Origin: Chloromonas sp. AAM2
Lineage: Eukaryota; Chlorophyta; Chlorophyceae; Chlamydomonadales; Chlamydomonadaceae
NCBI GenBank assembly: GCA_004335635.1
Contig: QAXH01003511.1
Coordinates: forward strand, 1-16,310
DNA: 16,310 bases
Direction of reading: 5' to 3'
Shown here piece after piece: positions 1 to 9,300 of this stretch; position 1 is the stretch's first letter; each line of letters begins with the position of its first letter. A program made the translations under genes and the position numbers. The notes under the pieces are model-generated. The model was not told the DNA's origin, searched no databases, and saw only the letters and a list, made by a program, of their open reading frames with translations.

Positions 1-106
1 ACGAATGGCCTGCAAGTCAACAAGAGATGTGACGACTTTCAGCGGTCTGGAAAAATAAGCTTTCAGTCACAGCCATGGCGTACAACACCACTTTCTAAAG
101 GCATTT

Positions 107-111
107 TTACA
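107..111 (-). terminator. possible poly(A) signal TGTAA of the unrecognised gene
   Basis: TGTAA on the minus strand about 105 bases after the in-frame stop at 217-219. It would serve as the 3' end if the last exon runs through the weak donor at 298. The motif is short and could be chance. Confidence 0.25.
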
Positions 112-297
112 TCAGGGAAGCTGTCACATGACACGGGTCGGAATCACTTTGGCTGAGGTAGTTGTATAAAATGGTGATTGAACTCACAAATCCATAAGAA
201 CACATTCAACTCCCTTTCACAGCACCGTGGCATGACGTAACTGGTGGTTGCTACTAAAAGTACAATCTATCAAACCGATGAATCCACATACAAGTAC

Positions 298-432
298 CTC
301 TCTTGCTGTTGGCTGGGTGGTGGCCCTGCTGCGTCGAGCCCGCCTCCGTTGCAAACGCTGGGTCTGCTTCCAAATGATGCATCTCCAGTACGGCCCCATG
401 CCATCATGGTCAAACGATGGCATGGTTTTGAC
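298..432 (-). CDS. candidate next exon of the unrecognised gene
   Basis: 135 bases encoding 45 residues, starting VKTMPSFDHDGMGPYWRC and ending in a strongly basic stretch (RLQRRRARRSR, then TTQPTARE). The acceptor TTCTTGCAG|GTC follows a T-rich tract. Phase 0 matches the exon ending at 754, with an intron of 321 bases like those of the transporter. The donor GAG|GTACTT is weaker. If it is not used, the frame continues to a stop at 217-219. If it is used, the next acceptor could be TTGCAG|GCC, with an exon from position 9 running out of the window. Confidence 0.38.
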
Positions 433-753
433 CTGCAAGAAGACGTGAAAAACACCTTGAAAGATTTGAGCCCATCTGTAGCTGTGCATCTGGCATTGCC
501 AAGGTTGAGGCAGTGTGGTTGACGTGGCCTGATGTGGGCCTAACCCTAGTGTGTGCAAAAAAGAACTGGATTATGAGTGCACTGCATTCAAGCATAGCCG
601 TTAATGGTATCATACATGAGCAGCATACGCCCAACATGATGCCTTGGTTACGTTCAGCCATGGACCTATTCAACCCATTTCAATTGCAAGGGAGGTGCTC
701 CGATTGAAGGTATCGACGTTATGTATGCCAGTCATGAGTTATACTCCACTTAC

Positions 754-1461
754 CTTGGCTGGCTCCTCAGCAGCATGCAGGTGAGCCTGCATAAATAAGG
801 CAAATTCACAGCATGTTACTGTATGCCTGTAGCTTCGTCCGTACTTGACATGCTGGCTCTTACCCTGGCGTATGCCTGGCTTTGCCTCTAACCTGTCAAT
901 GCATGCATTGGTCACTTGTGCTGACTCTGGCATGCGTCCTCCTGACATGAGCGACTGTGCTCGTACCATGCATCTTGCGATGATGGCCTTCCGTATGAAT
1001 GTGATGTTCATCGCTGATAGCTGGGGGCAAAAGGCATGCTCTGCCTCGAGTTCCAAGCCCCCATTGCCGCATAAAGCGGTGGGCCACATGCTCCATGGGC
1101 CTTCAGTGCACTTCCTGCAGCCAGTGGCATGCAGCGCGCCGATGATGCAAATTGGCACGTTTGCGCATGTGCGAAATGCTCGTGTACATATCGCCTGTCG
1201 CGACACGCCGCATGTCCGGCGATTTCGACCACATGCCACAATCCATTTCACGGCACCTAAGCAACTTCGAGGTCGGTTGTGCACGGACCTGGCCCATGGT
1301 GCGCTAGGCTGGACCTCGTGTGCTGGCAGCAGCTTGGCGATGCCACTGCCCAGCTCCGTCGCGTTCCTGGTTTGCCCATATGCCTGCTTCCATTTAATGC
1401 CCAGCTCTGAAAATTTTGTTGAAACTGCTCTGAACACACACGACCTCATCATCATTCCCAT
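754..1461 (-). CDS. candidate exon of an unrecognised gene
   Basis: Open for 236 codons on the minus strand from the ATG at 1459-1461 to a donor at 754|753. The last codons are GCCAAG followed by GTAAGT, a perfect 5' splice consensus, and reading past it meets a stop five codons later. The protein is rich in Cys, His, Arg and Met and ends EFALFMQAHLHAAEEPAK. I do not recognise a family, membrane helices or a catalytic motif. The start is uncertain: it may be this ATG, or an acceptor such as TTCAG near 1440 or near 1420. An opposite-strand ORF covers the same bases but has no comparable splice support that I saw. Confidence 0.4.
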
Positions 1462-2990
1462 TCTGTTGATGTCGGAGACTGGGTTGGGTTTCTAGCTAGA
1501 CAGAGGTGGCTCAACGGAAGGAAACGGCCAACCGGAACGAATGGACGGCCCTGGCGGAGGAACGGACCTTCATGCCTGGCTTACCCTGTATTAACCTTTA
1601 ACCACATTCATTGCCTAGCAACCAAGTTGGGTCACAGGTGGAGCCTGCCCTGCAGCACCGGGCGCCAGCGCACTAGATGGGACGGCATATCTCCCATCGG
1701 CCGATCGGTATCTGCCACTTGACCGATCGGCCATGGGCAGATATCGATCGGCCAATCGGTATCTGTCACTTGAGCGGGGCTGGTGACCTGGATCCGGCCA
1801 TGAGCGCAGGCCACGCCAGCCAGGTCTCAGCTCCTCTTCAAAAAGGTGAAACATCCTTCACGACGTACACGCTTCTTGTTTGTTGACAATTGTGATCCTG
1901 GAGTGGCCATGGCAGATGAGCAGCTGGACAATCTTCCGCTGCCCTTGGCACTCGAGTCAGTGGTGGTGCCAAACCCTACATCCACGTTTGTATTCGTGAT
2001 CTTCAGCACTGAGCAGCAAGCCTGGGATGCAAAACACGTGTTCACTGCTGCTAGCCTCAAGTAGTGCTTCTGGTGGCTGTGTTCTGGCTGACATGTGCTC
2101 GGGGTGAGTCAAAGCCAACATATGCACAGTGCTGGCTCACAGTGCCTCAGTCTGTCAGGCCTGCAGCTCCCTAGTGCCTCAGTGCTGGCTCATGGTGCCA
2201 TGACCGAAAAACGGCCTGGAACTGAGACATTGGCTTTATATGCATGTATCTACGTATCTATGCATGAGAGCCGTCTGGTCCTGAATCAGCCTGACCTTGC
2301 CCTCGTTGACCTCATCTTCCAGTCTTTTCTCACCCCCTTTTGGAGGCATGCCTACCCTGCCCTGTGGTATGGCCTCAATTGCTTTCCATTGACCGATCTT
2401 GCAAGCTTTGTTTGCCTGTTATTGTTTTCTTGCCTTGCTCAGCATGATGCCTCAACGTTTGACACCTTTGTAATATTGATTACAGGGGGGCCATGTGCAC
2501 CTAGCATTGGTGTACCAATCAACCATCGCTGGTAGCAGCATCATAGTACTGAAGCATTATTGCAGACTTGAACGTTCAGCTAGTTGTTTGACCCAGGAAA
2601 ATGGCTGAAAAGTGACAGAGAAAGCAGCAGCTCGTCTCCAGTTCTAGCGTAATCCAGCAGCAAATGAACGCACCACCTGCCAACATATCAGGGGTGAATG
2701 CTCCGCCTACCAGTGCTGACTTCGGAGCTCTGGTACTGTCAAGGTCATAGAAGCAACTGAAAAATGTGTTACGATGCCAGAGATGTGTCAACAAGCCGGA
2801 CAGACTTATCAACGAGCCCGGAAAGAACAGCTGTAACACAATGTGTGACAATGTCAATCCTGTCAATCTTGACATGTATGATATGGGTCAATTGCCATAG
2901 TCACAATCATAGTCTGCTAGCAAGAGACCTCTGTTTGGCTGAGTTCACAGCTAGAACTGGCAGACATCTTGTTTGTATGCACGCCACTGG
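1462..2990. other. intergenic stretch, no gene supported
   Basis: Lies between the transporter 3'UTR and the candidate second gene. It contains a nested palindromic repeat cluster (1690-1775). A short plus-strand ORF of 51 codons (1909-2064) has a good start context (GTGGCCATGG) but no recognisable product. A 146-codon plus-strand frame (2095-2535) opens with GTG and looks non-coding. The 5' exons or promoter of the second gene may be here, but I cannot place them. Confidence 0.5.
1696..1773. repeat. nested direct and inverted repeat cluster (CGATCGGCC-type)
   Basis: Two 27-base direct copies (1696-1722 and 1747-1773) differ at two positions. Between and across them, 1701-1716 and 1736-1751 form an inverted repeat matching at 15 of 16 positions with a 19-base loop, so the DNA or RNA can fold into a strong hairpin. 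The loop holds a further CCGATCGGCC. Confidence 0.8.
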
Positions 2991-2995
2991 TTACA
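2991..2995 (-). terminator. candidate poly(A) signal TGTAA of the ABCC gene
   Basis: TGTAA on the minus strand, about 170 bases after the stop codon and the first such motif downstream. In chlorophyte algae TGTAA lies about 10-20 bases before cleavage, so the 3'UTR would end near 2975. This is inference from motif and position. Confidence 0.5.
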
Positions 2996-3166
2996 ATGTC
3001 AGGTGACCTTCGCAAGTCTGCCAATAGAATGGACACATATCCATGTATGTCAGAATAAGCAAAGCTATCTGAGCAGACGAAAGTGCTGCCTGGAGTTGAT
3101 GAGAAAACAAGCGTGGAAGCAGAAAATCAAGCGAGGTACAGAAACGCTTGGCACATCACACGGTGA

Positions 3167-3301
3167 TTATTTTGCTGCATCTTCAATGCACACCGCTGCA
3201 GTCAGACGTGCAGCCGCTACCATGCCAGCGAAGGTGCCACCCTCATGTGCTGCCAGCTCCTTGGGAGACCCCTGTTCCAGTAAGCGACCAGAGCCCAAAA
3301 C
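3167..3301 (-). CDS. ABCC exon u (C-terminus and stop)
   Basis: Encodes [18 protein letters not shown] and a short tail of 44 residues in all before TAA at 3167-3169. It matches the NBD2 end (VLxxGRxxExxxPxxLL, F-x-x-M-V). The acceptor is CTGCAG|GTT after a pyrimidine-rich tract, phase 0. Confidence 0.93.
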   Translation of the reverse strand, partial: VLGSGRLLEQGSPKELAAHEGGTFAGMVAAARLTAAVCIEDAAK

Positions 3302-6300
3302 CTGCAGGCCAAAAAGAGGTTGGAGGGACAACATCAAATGTGGCACCATGCATGCGCTATGAACAGGGGTGCATCAGTTTCAAGCCGAGCGTGAAAGCCA
3401 GCCAATGTCCATAGGCGCTTCAGGTCAATGGTACTTGACACAGGAAGGATGTATGGGAAAACATTCGTTCCATGCAAGGCGTGGTGGAATGCAGTCCAGT
3501 GGGAGCCAATGCCCACAGGCTCTTGGCAAGTTCACAGACCAACTGACAACGCTAGGACAGCCTAGTCCAACACAACAAAATATATATATATATGAATCGG
3601 TGGTTCCGCCTAGCTACCTGTGAATCTACACCCAACACATTTTTGAATTGCAGTGCCCTTGAGCAAGTCTTTACATCCTTAACCATCCGCTTCCTGGCCT
3701 TAGCCATGGCAGTCATTTGGTCCCAAGGCCTTACCAGCAGATGATCCGAGTCCATGATGGTGTCAATGCGGTGAGCGATGACGAGCAGCACGCGGCCAGA
3801 GTGGGCAAGCGGCAAAGCCAGGCCGCCATTGGCTGCTTCGTCCCCAATGAGCCGTGTCCCAGCGCTCTGGTGATGAGGCCTCACATGCGCGTCAAGCGCT
3901 GTGTGTATCAGGGCGTCTGTCTCCCGGTCCACGTTGGCTGTTGCCTCGTCCAGGACCAGCACCTTGGCGTCCTGGAGCAGAGCCCTGCATGAACAGACAG
4001 GCAGTTGAGTGAATACAAGTCCGGGCCATGGGAGCTGCCATCTGAGTTTAACAAGAAGTGTGGCTGTGGCCAGTTGCCACAGCAATGAGTTCCCAGGTGC
4101 CATGATCAGCTGCTGCAAGTGGTGGTAAGTGTTTGCCCAGCTGAAGGCACCGATATGTTCTACACGTCCACCAGCCATGACAGCCCTTGCTAGCTCTTGC
4201 TAGCCGAGCCCTGCCCAGCCCTGCCCGACCTAGCCCTGCCCAGCCCTGTCCTGCCACGCGCCCACCTTGCAAGACAGAAAAGTTGCCGCTGGCCCACAGA
4301 CAGGTTGTCACCAGCCTCTGCCAACCGAGCGGCCATGCCCCCCAGTGCAGACACGCAGCGCTTCATCTGCATCAAGTGATGACACACGCACACAGTGAGC
4401 ATTTGGCTGCCATGCTTTGACTTGCTTGCCTACAATTCAGCGTGGTGCGCTGTGATGAAATGATGATGTAGCATGCCCATGCCCTCCTGAGCATTTGTCA
4501 GTACTGTATGCAGCAGACCAGTCAGTCCACTGGATAGTTCGGTCGTGGCTCTGAGACACCCATGCCCTACCTGTACGGAGGCCAGCACCTCCCACAGTGC
4601 TGCATCCGAGTACTTGCCCCAGGGATCAAGGTTGGACCTGCGTTAAAGGTTACCACTGTTTATCAATCTGAGCAGGGCAGGGGACACGACAGATGCAGGC
4701 ACCAGAAAATCAAGGCAGTGGGTGGAACTGTGATTATGAACTTGGACCACAACTACTAGTCGGGCCACAACTTCAGAGATGTTCATGAACACTTCCAGAT
4801 CCAGTTTGACTGAAACCCAGCCCCAATAGACAAGATCAGCTGAGCTGCTGTCATGACTAAAATTCGACCTTAATTTGTGTGCTCCTAGAAAATATCAGGT
4901 TTGTCAGCACTTGGCACAAACACACACCTGACTGTGCCACTGAATAGCACTGGATCCTGGGGAATGATGGCCAGTTGACTTCTCAGTACATCAATTCCAA
5001 TGGTGGCGACGTCCAGGCCGTCCAGCCAAACCCTGCCGGAAGTGACTTCGATGAGCCTGAAGAGAGTGAGGGCTAACGAGGACTTTCCAGACCCTGTGCG
5101 CCCGACCACGCCACACACACTGTCTGGTGCAAGGCTGAAGCTGATATCCTGCGTCAAGACAGACAGTTGACCAGCAGCCATGCACTGTGTTTGCAGTACA
5201 TGAAGTACATGTGCATGGCAGGTTGGACTACGCCATCGATGGCAGGTTTGCCCACCCAACATTGCTTCCTGGCCTGCAGTTAGCGGAACAGGTATGTGCG
5301 CGTGTGCAGCAAACATTTGCCTACAGGTGACCACAATAACTCAGCTCTCTGCAGTCCTGACATGTTTGTGTACATGACAACAAGGTCCTGTTATGCGTAC
5401 AATACACGCGTCTTACCGACAGGACCAGTGGCAGCTCCGGTCTGTAGCGCGAGCACACACCCTCCCACGCGAGCGCCCCGCTGGCGGGCCACCCCTTAGG
5501 GGGCGTGCCTCCGCCCTCGGCCACGCGGGCCGGCTCCTGGGGCAGGTGTGTGTACTCGAGCATGCGCTCCGTGCACGTCATGTTGTTCTCCACCTGCGGC
5601 ACAAGCAAGCCGGGCGGGAGGCTGCAGCTCACATGGTACAGCAGGGAAGCCGATGCAGACAGGACAAATATGACAAGTGGCATCACACAACAGTTGAGCA
5701 GGATGAGCGTTGGCCTAGTAAGACTGGCCGAGTAAGACAGAACCAGGTTCAGCAACCAGCCTCGTAAGAAGGCCGTGCATGACGGCGTTCATGTAGGAGC
5801 ACGCCAGAGGCAGCCGGCCTGTAGAAGTCAACGTGCACGGATGCATTGGGCATTGGATTGGTGCCCGGTGCTGTTGAGCCAGGACACTGTCACTCGCCAC
5901 TCTCACTTGACTTGTACAAAACACAGCTGTGCGGTTGTAAGGTGTTTTTCCTTCAGATCAACTCAAGTGCCCTGCTGATGGCACCATGCTGTCACCGCGT
6001 GTATCGGGTGCTCACCTCGGCCGACTGCCTCACAAACCACTGCACGATGCCTGTCATGGACAGGAGGTTCGTGAGTGCAAGGCCCAGCAGGGATGGGTCG
6101 ACCTGTGCAGCACATGGACAAGCAACGGCAAGCACGTCACTACCAAACACGTATCACAGATACTTACTATCAGATACTTACTATCTGTCCGGTGCATTGA
6201 CTTGCTACACGCATGAGACCAAGTTTACACGGTCATGGCAAGAAGAATAACTAGCCAACTTGTAGTGAATGTGATTCAAATGGTAGTGATAGGTGCAGTT

Positions 6301-9300
6301 ACCACACAGGCTACCAGATGCGCAACACACTGCAACACATTCATTGCCATTACATAGTCTTCATTGTCATTCAGTAGCTGGCTATCCATAAACCTAAAAG
6401 ATTGACATACAGTCAGGCCGGGTATTGATGCAGGTCACCAGGCGGTCATGTGGCAATGAAATGCAATGCCGGCATCACACATTTCTGACTATTCAGATTA
6501 TTCCACATGCAATCATGACTGCACTGGGTCATACACAGTGTCCTGTGACCCACCTGGTCCCGCATGGCCACTGCTATGAGTGAGGCGGCCAGCATGGTGG
6601 CTGAGCTGACCAGGTCAAGGCGGAAGCCGATCCACCTGAGCCATGCATGAGCAGCCAGCAGATGGATGACAGCATGAAGGCACATATAGCAAGTATTGTG
6701 GAGATGACTTCAAGACGAAGGGCAAACAAACCAGCTGTGACAGCTCCAGTGCAAGAAAAGATGCAGATATTTGTATGGTTGCAAGTTCTTTGATGTTCTG
6801 ATGGCATGTCAGGCGGCATGCGACCCATCACAGTGCCTTGTTGATCTCCTTGCAGTACAAGTGAATGCAGCTGTCCCATCTCCAGTAGTAGGAACGGATG
6901 CAGGCAGGTTTTTGTGGCCTTTTGACACTCATATAGCACGTCCCTTGATGTTGATGTTCTGATGAAATCCTTACAAGTCAAGGTGGCATACGATTCTCAT
7001 TGCTCACCTGCCAGTCCCAGTAAAGGCAAACGACCAGCACCCGTTCGCTGTCAGCTGCCTCAAAAGCTCTTCATGGAAGCGAGCCTGTGTAAGGGAAACA
7101 CAGGGGCCGGCTGAGCACAGCTATTTACATAGACAGGGCAGGTGTGCAGGGGCACAGGCAACAGGAAAACGTTCAGACGGAGGTGGCATGAACTGCCTTG
7201 CCGAAAACTAGTCGGATAAAAGATGTAGGCTGAGGCTAATCTCAGCACACATACACCGCAGCATCTCACGGACACACGCACCGCAGGTCATCGGACCCTG
7301 CTCCCCTGACGCAAGCACATGTAAACACGCAGCCTGCAGCACATGAGCACGGCCCTGAGTTTCATTCCTCCTGGAATAGCTTAACCTATTCCAGGTGCAC
7401 GACAAACGCATGAGCTCAGCCACTGATCAGTGCCTGCAACGCCCACAACACACCTGGGCTCCATACGCACGAATGGTGGCCAGCCCCTTGAGAGTCGAGG
7501 AAAAGGTCGCATACACCGGGGACCTGCCGCAGGTGCAGGAGCATCAGAGCACAAGCCCCATACCAATGGGCACATCTGTCAATCGACCCCGGGCCTTGCA
7601 CTTTCACTTGACGTGGTTGACGAACAGGAGTCCTCCAACACACAAGGTAACATGTGCCAGATTCAATCAAAGCATGCCTGGCGCACGGGCATGCCATGAA
7701 ATCCCAACTTCGGAACAGCCACATTACGAGTTCTCATAAGTTATTCTGCAGTAGTAACAGTGTAGACACCATAGTGTAGTAACCATATGACTGGAAAGCC
7801 CTGTTGGGAAGCCGTATGCAGTTTGGTATGCCGCATGTGCGCTCACCTGGTGACCGCCTCCCACCGCTTGATCTCCCTGCTCGCCGCCACATATCGCACG
7901 CGAATCCAGATGAAGATCAGGCCCAGGGGGAGGAACACGGGAAGGACCAACGGAACCTGCCAGCAAAGCGTGAAATGCATAACTTTCACTGGCAGCTGTT
8001 ACTGGCAGATAATACTGGCAGCAGCGCAGAGTGCGCACCATAGAGTGCGCACCATAGAGTGCGCACCAAAAAAATGATTCAAACTGTCTTTCATGTGTGA
8101 ATAGGGCGGCACAGACATGCAGGTGCCAGGCGGCCACAGCAGTGTTACTGCAAGCATACTTGAGCGCATGTCACATTGAACAGTGCAGATCATTGATGCA
8201 TCTCTCTTTGGCAGTCTGGACGTGCAGTGGCTGCGCAAACTCGTACACACAAACTATTGTAACGAAGTTATGGTTGTTAATGGATATCTTCTTGATGATG
8301 ATCTTGCCATGCAGCGGCTGTGCAATGGACGAACCGAACCGCGTGTGCAAGACATGTCAGCATGTGCCAGCCTGCCTGCTGCAATTACCCCTGCCTTGCA
8401 TCCCAGTTTCTGTATGATAGCAAGGTCTAAATCTCTGGCACTACCACCGCAGGCGGTCCACCGAGCCACCTTTCCTGTGCCTTCATCCCCATTCTACTCA
8501 CCGCTGCTGATATGAGTACAATAGCTCCCAGCACCAGCAGGCCGCACTGAATGGAGTCGAACATGACCGTGGGCAGCTGATCATCCACACTGCCCTGGTC
8601 CTTGCTAAACCTGCAAGCCCAGGCAGCAATGAAAACACCAGGCAAGGGTGAACCGAAAGATTGCTAGCGAGTTCACAACCGGGCCCGCATGCATGGGCCA
8701 GCCCAAAGCCTGTGCAAGTTCATGCGGGGTTGAAGATGTACTGCAGTCAGCTGGAGTGGCAAACAGCCATCTAGTGCACCAAAACTGCCTCAAGTGAGAG
8801 GCTGTTTGTTCCCACACATCCAGTGTGGTGGCTGCACACATGCCTGGTTTGCACTCCTGGCTGCATGTCAAATAGTAGAGCCATAATATACATGACATCT
8901 TCAATATACATCCACTGCAGTCCAAACAGCAGCTAAGCCCAGGCTCTGGCTAACTCGCAAGGTACCACATCCAAATGTCAAACACCATGCACACAATGGA
9001 GGGCGTGCTCCTCAATTCAACAACAGGTTCGCAAAAGGTCGGCTCATGTTGACACGTACAGTGTCAGGGCATCACACCCCCTGATCTGCACCCGCCTTGT
9101 CTGCACACACCCCTGACTTGCGCTCCCCCCTGTTGCACACAAAATACCCGGCGTGATCGGTGGTAGGCGCTCCAAGCAATACAGCAGGGGTAGAAGCCGC
9201 TCGTTTTTGTACGTGCATACACAGCCCCCATGGTTTGCACTCCCCTGCTGTCCCCTTTCTTGCGTAGTTCCCCACCTGTTGAGCACTCTTCCCGCAGGGT

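Noticed and set aside
1..9. Exon start at the window edge (TTGCAG|GCCATTCGT on the minus strand)
   Set aside because: A good acceptor, but only nine bases are visible, so no exon can be claimed.
845..1495. 216-codon plus-strand ORF opposite the candidate second gene
   Set aside because: No recognisable product and no comparable splice signals seen. The minus strand over the same bases ends at a perfect donor with a phase-matched next exon.
1909..2064. 51-codon plus-strand ORF with a strong start context; part (FVFVIFSTEQQAWDA) faintly recalls an RRM RNP1 strand
   Set aside because: Too short and only half of the motif fits. No second RNP motif is present. Kept only as a note in the intergenic entry.
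2095..2535. 146-codon plus-strand frame
   Set aside because: It opens with GTG, contains duplicated GTGCTGGCTCA stretches, has no family resemblance and no splice or start support.
3581..3593. TA microsatellite as a TATA box
   Set aside because: It lies in the last transporter intron with no start of any gene near it.
5715..5924. Possible extra transporter exon (open minus frame with [13 protein letters not shown])
   Set aside because: The neighbouring exons already join as VRQSAE-VENNM, a conserved uninterrupted motif, so nothing is missing here.
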